Under the pieces are notes generated by a model, which worked only from the letters and a program-made list of their open reading frames with translations, searched no databases and was not told the origin of the DNA. The position numbers and the translations under genes are program-made. A stretch of DNA of 42,999 nt from Spirochaetia bacterium (GTDB lineage Bacteria > Spirochaetota > Spirochaetia > PWKH01). The stretch spans positions 1 through 42,999 of the forward strand of contig SKXS01000071.1 in assembly GCA_007128345.1 (NCBI GenBank), in the 5' to 3' direction. Shown one piece after another: positions 32,820 through 40,001 of this stretch. How positions within the stretch are numbered: position 1 is the stretch's first letter; each line of letters opens with the position of its first letter.

Positions 32820-34409
32820 ATGTTTGACGAGAGAGCACGAAAACGGGAAAGACGACTGCGTATAGCTAATCTGCTGCTTATCGGAATTGTAATCGGGTTT
32901 ACCGTGAGCGCGTTTCTCTTCAATCCATTTACAGGGAGCACAGGGGATGAGACACAACCGTCATCGGCGGAAATGCTGGCTCAGGCTCCAGGCATCGGGG
33001 ATACCAGTAATCGTTCTGTGGTAAGAGAAGTTCCGTCTGCAGCTGCTGCCAATCAAGCAGAGCGGGGGGAAAATTCTCTGGATAATGCCCTCCGGCTTGA
33101 GGAATCCTTCAATTCAGTAGTCAGAAAAGTGCTTCCTTCTGTGGTGGAGCTGCGCATCACTGAGCGGGTAACCCAGCGGATCCCCAGTTCCCAGGATTTC
33201 TTCCCCTGGTTCTTCGGGATACCCCGCGACCAGTTTGAAGAACGTGAATTTGAAACCAACTCCCTCGGAAGCGGATTCATCTTCCTGAAGGAGGGTGACA
33301 CCTACTATGTGCTGACCAACAACCATGTGGCCGGCAAGGCTGACAGGATATCCGTCGTAATGCACGACAATACTATCTATGACAACGCAGAACTCATCGG
33401 CGCCAATGTCAGGCGGGACCTGGCAGTGGTGTCATTCACGTCAGAAGAGGACTATCCCATAGTCGGCTTCGGGGATTCTGATATACTTGAGGTAGGAGAC
33501 TGGGTTCTGGCCATGGGAAGTCCCTACGGATTCATCTCCAGCGTCACCGCGGGTATTGTGAGCGCCCTCGGCAGGTCAGGAGTGGACATCGGGATAGTCA
33601 GTGACTTCATCCAGACCGATGCGTCGATCAACCAGGGCAATTCCGGAGGTCCTCTGGTGAACATCCGTGGCGAAGTGGTCGGTATCAACACTTGGATCGC
33701 AGCGCCGACAGGCGGAAATGTGGGACTCGGGTTTGCCATACCTATCAACAATGTGGCACAAGTGGTGGATCAGCTGATTGAATTTGGTGACGTACAGGAC
33801 GGATGGCTCGGGATATCCATGATTGACACCGCATCACTTCCCTCAGGGTACCCGGAAGTCTACCGGAAGCATACCGGAGTGTTCGTTGCCGGGGTATATC
33901 TGAACTCCCCGTCGTATGAGAGCGGCATCATGCCCGGTGATATTGTCACTAAGTTCAACACCACAGCAACCCGTACCGGAGAGATTCTCGCCCGGGAGAT
34001 AAGCAATGCAAATATCGGCGTTACCCACTCGATTACGGTTATACGGGAAGGGGAGGAGAAGACCTTCTCCGTAGATCTCGATGTACGGCAGAGCGATGAG
34101 GAACTCCAGCGGATGAACGCCTACCTCTGGCCGGGGGTGATTCCGATTCCCCTGACTGATGACGTGCGCAGGGAGCTCAATGTGGCAAGCCGTGTAGAAG
34201 GGGTTATGGTGCAGTATCTGGGAACGGCCGCGGGAACGAGGCTCCATTCAGCCGGAATCAGGAACCTTGACATTATTACCTCAATAAACCATAACAAGGT
34301 TACCTCAGTTGAGGATTTCTATCGGCTGATGAATGATGAAGAGACAGATGAATTCATGATCCGGTACATCCGTGACCGCAATGAATTCTTTGTAGGAGTG
34401 ATTCGGTGA
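32820..34409 (+). CDS. HtrA/DegQ-type serine protease
   Basis: This 529-residue protease is anchored by a single N-terminal membrane helix (about 16-36) and acts in the periplasm on misfolded proteins. The trypsin-like domain has the triad His169 (LTNNHVAG), Asp200 (RRDLAVV) and Ser275 (NQGNSGGPLV). Two PDZ domains follow (about 320-420 and 430-529). A low-complexity Ser/Ala-rich linker lies at about 40-90. I start at ATG 32820, nine bases after GAGGAGG; a start at 32802 would be in the end of map. The phosphoribosyltransferase gene overlaps by four bases (GTGA). DegP-, DegQ- and DegS-like roles cannot be distinguished. Confidence 0.93.
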   Translation: MFDERARKRERRLRIANLLLIGIVIGFTVSAFLFNPFTGSTGDETQPSSAEMLAQAPGIGDTSNRSVVREVPSAAAANQAERGENSLDNALRLEESFNSVVRKVLPSVVELRITERVTQRIPSSQDFFPWFFGIPRDQFEEREFETNSLGSGFIFLKEGDTYYVLTNNHVAGKADRISVVMHDNTIYDNAELIGANVRRDLAVVSFTSEEDYPIVGFGDSDILEVGDWVLAMGSPYGFISSVTAGIVSALGRSGVDIGIVSDFIQTDASINQGNSGGPLVNIRGEVVGINTWIAAPTGGNVGLGFAIPINNVAQVVDQLIEFGDVQDGWLGISMIDTASLPSGYPEVYRKHTGVFVAGVYLNSPSYESGIMPGDIVTKFNTTATRTGEILAREISNANIGVTHSITVIREGEEKTFSVDLDVRQSDEELQRMNAYLWPGVIPIPLTDDVRRELNVASRVEGVMVQYLGTAAGTRLHSAGIRNLDIITSINHNKVTSVEDFYRLMNDEETDEFMIRYIRDRNEFFVGVIR

Positions 34410-35011
34410 CCAAGGAGTTTCTCAGCTCTGAGCTGATCCGTGACAATTCCCTGAAGCTTGCCTACCGCATGCATCAGAATGACGGGTTTGTTCCCGATGT
34501 AATATACGCCTCCCTTCGGGGAGGCGCTTACCTTGCCAACGTATTCAGCGAGTACTTCAAGCTTGTACGGTCAGGGATGCGGCCGGTGCTCTATGCGGCG
34601 GTGGTAGCCCGGTCATATACCGACATCAGGTGCCAGTCCCAGGTCATGATCGACGGCTGGACCTATAAGCCGGAATTCCTGCGCAGCGGGGATAAGGTGC
34701 TTTTAGTGGACGACATCTTTGATACCGGGAAGACTATCAACTACCTCTCAGAGGTAATCATGGCCAACGGCATCGCCCGGGAGGACTTGAAGATTGCCGT
34801 CCATGACTACAAGGTGCCTCTCTACAAGGAGGAGCAGCTGCCTTTCCAGCCGGACTACTACAGCAGGAAGCACGTCATAGAAAACCCGGAGGATGACATC
34901 TGGATACACTACCTCAATCACGAGTTCATCGGCCTCTCCGAAGAGGAGATAAGCATCAGCTACCGTGATGAAGAGGTACAGGCCATTTTGAAGCACATGC
35001 TACAGTCTTGA
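34406..35011 (+). CDS. Phosphoribosyltransferase-fold protein
   Basis: The 201-residue protein has the PRPP-binding loop LLVDDIFDTGKT (99-110), in which Asp102-Asp103 and the TGKT stretch are the family signature. VIYASLRGGAYLANVFSEYF (32-51) provides the first strand and PPi loop. This is the type I PRTase fold of hypoxanthine/xanthine/uracil-type enzymes. The wider loop region (YTDIRCQSQVMIDG) differs from common Hpt and Apt, so the purine substrate is only probable. The start is GTG at 34406, overlapping the protease stop. Its end overlaps the convergent lipoprotein gene by 12 bases. Confidence 0.82.
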   Translation: MTKEFLSSELIRDNSLKLAYRMHQNDGFVPDVIYASLRGGAYLANVFSEYFKLVRSGMRPVLYAAVVARSYTDIRCQSQVMIDGWTYKPEFLRSGDKVLLVDDIFDTGKTINYLSEVIMANGIAREDLKIAVHDYKVPLYKEEQLPFQPDYYSRKHVIENPEDDIWIHYLNHEFIGLSEEEISISYRDEEVQAILKHMLQS

Positions 35012-36160
35012 AGCAGGATTATCCTTCCCATCTACCTTCAGCACCCAGTGATTCTGCACTGCGCTATAGAATTGGTATCCCGTGCCATACAGAAAGAAAT
35101 CATTGATCTTCTTATCCTTCAGGATTGTGTGAAACTCCTCACCGGGCTGCCAGGCCGGCAGATCCGTATCCTGGGGATTGTAGCGGTAGAGCCCTGTGCG
35201 TCCCGCAATAAGCAAGATGGACGCATCCAGTGCGATCATAGCAGTGGCATGCCTGTCCAGAGAGAACACCGCGGGGAGTTTGGGTTCTGAAAACGCTCCG
35301 ACTGCATTGATCCGATAGAGATGACTGCTGCTGCCGTTGGGATCAAAGGCGGTGATGAAGTCGTCGCCTCCCGCAGGGATAGTCACTGCACCGGTAATAC
35401 GGGCCTTTCCGGCAGGCTTCACATCAGAGGTTATATCAGATACGGCGAAGGCATCGTCGAACCGGAAGCTGATGAACTCCCTGGCATCATCACCACCGGA
35501 AGTGAGGATGCTCAAGTAGATATGGCCATCCGACACGTTGAGCGAAGAGAACCGGTATGCATCATTGCCCGAGGCATCGTAGAGCTCACGAGCCTTGGCG
35601 GCATCAAGGTCCTCAAGGAAGACGATTGTATCGAGCTTCTTCTTTTCGGCGTCGCTGAATTCTGAATAGACCAGGAAGGGCTCATCCTTGAAGACGCCGA
35701 TCCCGTGGACAGTCCGCTTGGAGAAGTCCCCGATTCCCAGGTCCTTGGCAGTCCAGCTTATCTTGCTCTCATCAGTGTTGATGTCCGATGCTTCCGCTTC
35801 ATATACCACCGGTTCGGCCAGGCCCAGCGCGTAGAGGGTGGTGCCCGCCATGACGACGTCCTGCTTCGGAGTATAGGTGCCTTCTTTCCCGCCCATAAGC
35901 TCGGTCTTTTCCAGGGTCTTCCATGAGTCACCATAGCCGTACATTACCCCGCCGTCGGTAACTGCAAGCAGGTACTCAGTTCCGTTGATAGTGAGGTTTC
36001 CCAGGATACGTGAAGCCGTTTCGCGGTAGAGATCAGGATTGTCGGTTTCCGTAGCTTTTTCTATAGTGCGGTAGATGCCCTGGCCGTCGATGTTGCATGA
36101 GAAAGTCAGCAGTAATACTGCTGCAGTTATCAAAATAAGTACGGTATGTATACGTTTCAT
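35000..36160 (-). CDS. Putative lipoprotein, function unknown
   Basis: The 386-residue protein has a basic start (MKRIHT), a hydrophobic stretch and LLLTFSC with Cys22, a relaxed lipobox of the kind common in spirochaetes. The mature part is rich in beta strands with repeated elements such as GNLTINGTEYLLAVTDGGVMYGYG and SLNVSDGHIYLSI. This suggests a beta-propeller, but I did not recognise a named family. It lies 12 bases downstream of the small outer-membrane-like gene, so the two are probably one transcript. GGGAG lies seven bases before the ATG. Its 3' end overlaps the phosphoribosyltransferase gene by 12 bases. Confidence 0.75.
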   Translation of the reverse strand: MKRIHTVLILITAAVLLLTFSCNIDGQGIYRTIEKATETDNPDLYRETASRILGNLTINGTEYLLAVTDGGVMYGYGDSWKTLEKTELMGGKEGTYTPKQDVVMAGTTLYALGLAEPVVYEAEASDINTDESKISWTAKDLGIGDFSKRTVHGIGVFKDEPFLVYSEFSDAEKKKLDTIVFLEDLDAAKARELYDASGNDAYRFSSLNVSDGHIYLSILTSGGDDAREFISFRFDDAFAVSDITSDVKPAGKARITGAVTIPAGGDDFITAFDPNGSSSHLYRINAVGAFSEPKLPAVFSLDRHATAMIALDASILLIAGRTGLYRYNPQDTDLPAWQPGEEFHTILKDKKINDFFLYGTGYQFYSAVQNHWVLKVDGKDNPASRL

Positions 36161-36172
36161 GCTCCTGCTCCC

Positions 36173-36772
36173 TTATCGATTTGTGTAGGTTGCCGTCAGG
36201 GTGATGGAAAAGAAGTTCCCGATCCCTGTACGCTCAGGTTCATTGCGGATATACCACTCAGGCAGTACCCACCAGCTTGTCTCCAGGCCGAAGCTCCAGG
36301 CAGGCAGGCTTCTCCAGAGAATACCCGCCGAGGGAGCAAAGGCGAAGCCAAGGTAGATCTGGTCCTCCAGGGCATTCATCCGAGAATAGGAGAAACCTCC
36401 CTTAAGGGTAAGGGGAAAGTCCACCGCAGAAGAGCTCAGAGGATACATACGGTAGGTTGCAAGAAGCGGGACTGAGAAGAACCGCTCCCCGTCGACTACC
36501 TGGTTTGCTCCGTAGCCCATCTCGATCCCGAATGCCTGGTTTTCTGAAACGAACATCTCCCATCCTATGCTGCCGGTTATACCGAGAGGATCAAACTTTC
36601 CTGTGAGAAATTCCCAGTCTGATGGGAACAGCACAAACAGCGGGAACCTGGGGCCGAGGGCGAATGTGAAATTCTGCGTTCCCTGATCGTAGTACGGCTG
36701 CGCATCATCTGAAAAGATCATCGCCGGCGAAGCGGCCAGGATAAGGCATATGATAAGAACTAGGCGTTTCAC
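36173..36772 (-). CDS. Small outer-membrane-like beta-barrel protein
   Basis: The 199-residue protein begins with a signal peptide (KRLVLIICLILAASPAMIFS) and continues with alternating hydrophobic, aromatic-rich strands (for example FTFALGPRFPLFVLFPSDW, FGIEMGYGANQV, FPLTLKGGFSYSRMN, FFSITLTATYTNR in pieces). It ends on Arg after an aromatic strand, as in small eight-stranded outer-membrane barrels. I prefer GTG at 36772, six bases after AAGGAG, to the ATG at 36790, which has no ribosome site. It precedes the lipoprotein gene by 12 bases. I recall similar small barrels in treponemes, but no function is known. Confidence 0.7.
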   Translation of the reverse strand: MKRLVLIICLILAASPAMIFSDDAQPYYDQGTQNFTFALGPRFPLFVLFPSDWEFLTGKFDPLGITGSIGWEMFVSENQAFGIEMGYGANQVVDGERFFSVPLLATYRMYPLSSSAVDFPLTLKGGFSYSRMNALEDQIYLGFAFAPSAGILWRSLPAWSFGLETSWWVLPEWYIRNEPERTGIGNFFSITLTATYTNR

Positions 36773-36903
36773 GGTATACTCCTTGAACATTGCAAAGGTT
36801 TATGTATGTATATAGTAACGGTTCACAATCATCATGGCAATATGGTACCATACCTAGTAAACACATGAACCGCAGTACGAGTAACACATAAGGAGCTACA
36901 TGC

Positions 36904-37782
36904 ATGGCAAAAATTATTGACGGCAAAGCTACAGCAGCTTCCCTCCGGGAGGAGCTGAAGATGCAGGTGCACAGGGATGTGTCGTCGGGTATGCGTTCAC
37001 CGGTTCTTGCTGTTGTGCTTGTCGGCAATGACCCTGCCAGCGTCTCATATGTAACCGGAAAACACAAAGCCTGCGACGAGGTGGGCATTGTCTCCCGGGA
37101 CATGCATTTGGAAGCTTCCACGGACGAAGCAGAGCTTCTGAGGCTGGTGGATGAGCTCAACCGTGACGCAGGAGTTGACGGAATCCTTGTGCAGCTGCCG
37201 CTTCCCCCGCACATCAATGAGGACAGGGTGGTCCTCTCGATTGCGCCGGAGAAGGACGTGGACGGGTTTCATCCCGTAAGTCTGGGAAAGCTCATGATCG
37301 GCATGGCGGGGTTTCTTCCCTGCACGCCTAACGGCATCGTGGAGCTCATGGTCCGCAACAGCATCACTCTGGAAGGGAAGCACGTCTGCATCGTCGGCAG
37401 GAGCAACATAGTAGGCAAGCCTTTGGCGAACCTGCTTCTAGCTAAGAGTCCCCGGGGCAATGCCACGGTTACGGTGTGCCACTCCCGGTCCGGAGATCTT
37501 TCCCGCTATACCCGGGAAGCGGACATCCTTATTGCCGCTGTCGGTAAGCCCCAGGTGATAACCGCAGAGATGATCAAGCCGGGTGCGGTGGTAATTGACG
37601 TAGGGGTGAACCGTGTGGACGATTCGTCGAAGAAGCGAGGCTACCGTCTCGTCGGCGATGTTGACTTCGAAGGTGCGTGTGCAGTCGCGTCCATGATCAC
37701 CCCGGTACCCGGAGGAGTAGGCCCCATGACCATCGCCATGCTCATGCATAATACCGTCACTTCATGGAAGCGCTGCAGGTAG
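36904..37782 (+). CDS. folD: Bifunctional methylenetetrahydrofolate dehydrogenase/cyclohydrolase
   Basis: The 292-residue enzyme interconverts 5,10-methylene- and 10-formyl-tetrahydrofolate. VSYVTGKHKACDEVGI has Tyr49 and the catalytic Lys53. DGILVQLPLPPHI, KDVDGFHP, IVGRSNIVGKPLANLL (NADP site) and PVPGGVGPMTIAML are all intact. The length is usual. The ATG at 36904 follows AAGGAGCTAC. A TTCACA/TACCAT pair 18 bases apart upstream (about 36823-36852) may be its promoter, but weakly. The 3' end overlaps or closely adjoins miaB. Confidence 0.97.
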   Translation: MAKIIDGKATAASLREELKMQVHRDVSSGMRSPVLAVVLVGNDPASVSYVTGKHKACDEVGIVSRDMHLEASTDEAELLRLVDELNRDAGVDGILVQLPLPPHINEDRVVLSIAPEKDVDGFHPVSLGKLMIGMAGFLPCTPNGIVELMVRNSITLEGKHVCIVGRSNIVGKPLANLLLAKSPRGNATVTVCHSRSGDLSRYTREADILIAAVGKPQVITAEMIKPGAVVIDVGVNRVDDSSKKRGYRLVGDVDFEGACAVASMITPVPGGVGPMTIAMLMHNTVTSWKRCR

Positions 37783-37784
37783 CC

Positions 37785-39095
37785 ATGGAACCGACACCAA
37801 AGACCTACTGGCTTGAGACCTACGGATGCCAGATGAACTTTGCGGAATCCAATTCGCTTGAGCTGGATCTGCTCCATCACGGGTATCTGCCGGCACAGTT
37901 TCCTGAAGAGGCTTCGGTGGTGATCATCAACACCTGTTCAGTCAGGACGACCGCTGAAAACCGCATACGGGGACGCCTGGGCTACTTCAGGAGCATGAAG
38001 CGTTCCAGGAAGGTCACGGTGGTGCTCACCGGATGCATGGCCCAGAGGCTCATTGATCAGGAGCTCCAGGAGCAGGGTGTCGATGTGATCATCGGCACCA
38101 ACGGGAAGCAGCATGTGGTCTCTCTGCTTGCCGGGGAGAACTCCCAGGATCTCGTGACCTATGAGTTCAGCAGGACCCATCATAAGCCCGGTGATCTGCG
38201 AGCTTTTGTACCCATCATGAACGGGTGCAATAACTTTTGTTCCTACTGCATCGTTCCCTACGTCCGCGGCAGGGAGGTATCCCGGAGTCCTCAGGAGATC
38301 TTCGACGAGATATCCTTCCTTGACGATACGGGAGTGAAGGAAATCACCCTGCTCGGACAGAACGTGAACTCATACGCCTATCGCAGAGGTGATGCATCGC
38401 TGGGGTTCACCGACCTGCTCGACGGAATCGCACGCAGGGTATCCAGCGTGCAATGGATCCGTTTCCTCTCGTCACACCCCAAGGACATCTCTCCTGCCAT
38501 AGGGGAACTCATGCTGGAGCACCGGAGCATATGCCGTCACATCCACATACCCATCCAGCATGGTTCCAACTCGGTGCTGAAGCGGATGAACCGGAAGTAT
38601 ACCCGGGAGCACTTCCTCGGTATCCTTGCATCTCTCAGGGAACAGGTGCCGGGTATCACGTTTTCCAGCGACATACTCATCGGATTTCCCGGTGAGACAG
38701 AGCAGGATGTGGAACTGACGCTGTCAGCCATGCGGGAGGCACGCTTTAATGATGCATTCACCTACTACTTCAATCCCCGGGAGGGAACGGAAGCTGCGGG
38801 ATACTCCGGCCAGCTCGACGATGATACCAAGCTTTCCCGGCTCAAGTGCATCATAGCTGAACAAAAGGCGATATCGCTTCTTGAAAAACAGCGGAGAATT
38901 GGTACAATTGAGCTGGTGCTTGTGGAAGACCGAGCAAAGAAGCAGCATGACGAAAAGCTTGCCCGGACCGAGCACGATGACATGGTCGTCATTGCTTCCA
39001 GTGCGGCACTGGAGATTGGAGCTATGGTACCTGTACGCCTGAACAGCCTGTCAGGCAATACCTTGAAAGGGGAACTTGCCTCATGTGGAAAATAA
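37785..39095 (+). CDS. miaB: tRNA-2-methylthio-N6-dimethylallyladenosine synthase
   Basis: The 436-residue radical SAM methylthiotransferase modifies A37 of tRNAs reading UNN codons. An N-terminal UPF0004 domain holds the second cluster cysteines Cys15 (ETYGCQMN), Cys51 (NTCSVR) and Cys84 (LTGCMAQR). The radical SAM motif is CNNFCSYC (Cys148, Cys152, Cys155), and a TRAM domain follows (about 375-436). The length and VRTTAENR support MiaB rather than MtaB or RimO. I prefer ATG at 37785 with CAGG just upstream; ATG at 37764 would overlap folD by 19 bases and has no ribosome site. The stop overlaps the LapA-like start by 13 bases. Confidence 0.95.
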   Translation: MEPTPKTYWLETYGCQMNFAESNSLELDLLHHGYLPAQFPEEASVVIINTCSVRTTAENRIRGRLGYFRSMKRSRKVTVVLTGCMAQRLIDQELQEQGVDVIIGTNGKQHVVSLLAGENSQDLVTYEFSRTHHKPGDLRAFVPIMNGCNNFCSYCIVPYVRGREVSRSPQEIFDEISFLDDTGVKEITLLGQNVNSYAYRRGDASLGFTDLLDGIARRVSSVQWIRFLSSHPKDISPAIGELMLEHRSICRHIHIPIQHGSNSVLKRMNRKYTREHFLGILASLREQVPGITFSSDILIGFPGETEQDVELTLSAMREARFNDAFTYYFNPREGTEAAGYSGQLDDDTKLSRLKCIIAEQKAISLLEKQRRIGTIELVLVEDRAKKQHDEKLARTEHDDMVVIASSAALEIGAMVPVRLNSLSGNTLKGELASCGK

Positions 39096-39424
39096 TAGGC
39101 TCTCTTGCGGTAATCGCAGTAATCGTGCTGTTCATTACTTTCAATATCTCCCATGTATCCGATATCTCATTCATCATATTCACCGTGCCGGATGTTCCGG
39201 TATACCTCACCATCTTCATATCCCTCCTGCTCGGTGCACTGGGGGTACTTCCCTTCAGCCTCTCCTACCGGAAGGAAAAGAGACAGGCCAAGTCCATTGA
39301 GCACCTTGAACAGGAGATCAACGACACCTTCAGTAAGAAGTTTGAAGAGGTTCCGGAGAAAGGAAAGAAGGGCAGAAAGAAAAAACAGAAAGCTTCAGAT
39401 ACCAGTATTGACGTTTCCCCTTAG
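39083..39424 (+). CDS. LapA-like small membrane protein
   Basis: The 113-residue protein has two hydrophobic helices (about 5-22 and 42-62) with NISHVSDISFIIFTVPDVPV between them, the layout of the LapA/DUF1049 family. A charged cytosolic tail (KEKRQAKSIEHLEQEIND and then a Lys-rich stretch) follows, with a coiled-coil portion. LapA in E. coli is linked to control of LPS synthesis with LapB; no such role is shown here. The ATG at 39083 lies within the end of miaB. The TAG at 39422-39424 overlaps the stop (TTA/TAA on the other strand) of the convergent UDG-like gene. Confidence 0.8.
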   Translation: MWKIIGSLAVIAVIVLFITFNISHVSDISFIIFTVPDVPVYLTIFISLLLGALGVLPFSLSYRKEKRQAKSIEHLEQEINDTFSKKFEEVPEKGKKGRKKKQKASDTSIDVSP

Positions 39425-39975
39425 CAGCCCAGTACAAACCATTGTTCATAAGCGAGCAGTCTCCACCTGAAGGTGTTGAATGCAGGGTCTGCGCTCTTCA
39501 TACGGCGGTACGCTTCACCGGCTCCTATGGACCGGTTGGAGGACCCGGAAGGCGAGGGGAGCACGGTCCACGCTACGTTCAGGGGATGCCTGCGTACCGT
39601 ATCCTTCATGGCACGCACGCTGGTGAACAGGACATGAGCACAGTTCTCAAGCAGTGCGCTGTTATCCCTCCAGGCAATGTCCCTGAGGGCAGCATCAGAA
39701 GAAGAGCCGTCTGTTCGGATGCAGCTTGCGATGGTATCGGTCATACCGATTCCGGCCTGATGCAGGTAGGCACACATCTCATCACTGCTGTTCAGCGTAA
39801 GGCCGGTCAATTCCCGAATCACCGGCCAGAGGTAGTTTTCCCTGCTTCCATAGTAGAACGGGACATCACCTGCAGCCAGCCTGTGCTCAGTGAGCCTGGC
39901 AGGAGGAAAGGTCCCCACCACCACATACCGCATACATGTCGGGACAACTGGCGGATACGGATGATATGATCTCAT
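39421..39975 (-). CDS. Uracil-DNA glycosylase-superfamily-like protein
   Basis: The 184-residue protein has VVVGTFPPARLTEHR near the N-terminus, PFYYGSRENYLWPVI at about residues 39-53, and FTSVRAMKDTVRRHPL and LPSPSGSSNRSIG near the C-terminus. These are in the order of the UDG/Mug fold (GxxPxx, phosphate and uracil pockets, and a final (N/H)PS-type motif). Here the last motif is LPSPSG. It is probably a DNA glycosylase of an uncharacterised subgroup; the base it removes is unknown. The start ATG 39975 (MRSYHPYPP) is chosen because longer frames run into the DUF3604 gene and lack similarity. The ATG has no ribosome binding site; a TAAAAT box seven bases upstream suggests a leaderless transcript. 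Confidence 0.65.
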   Translation of the reverse strand: MRSYHPYPPVVPTCMRYVVVGTFPPARLTEHRLAAGDVPFYYGSRENYLWPVIRELTGLTLNSSDEMCAYLHQAGIGMTDTIASCIRTDGSSSDAALRDIAWRDNSALLENCAHVLFTSVRAMKDTVRRHPLNVAWTVLPSPSGSSNRSIGAGEAYRRMKSADPAFNTFRWRLLAYEQWFVLGC

Positions 39976-39988
39976 GTATTGTATTTTA
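39976..39988 (-). promoter_or_regulatory. Possible leaderless promoter of the UDG-like gene
   Basis: On the minus strand TAAAAT (39988 to 39983) lies seven bases before the ATG at 39975. About 17 bases upstream TTACCC is a poor -35 match. No Shine-Dalgarno sequence is present in the 26-base gap between this gene and DUF3604. The -10 match is good, the -35 weak. Confidence 0.3.
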
Positions 39989-40001
39989 CCATGGATGCTT
40001 T

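Noticed and set aside
36841..36852. Twelve-base palindrome TATGGTACCATA between the outer-membrane-like gene and folD
   Set aside because: It could be an operator, but a single short palindrome is not enough evidence and no second copy was noticed.
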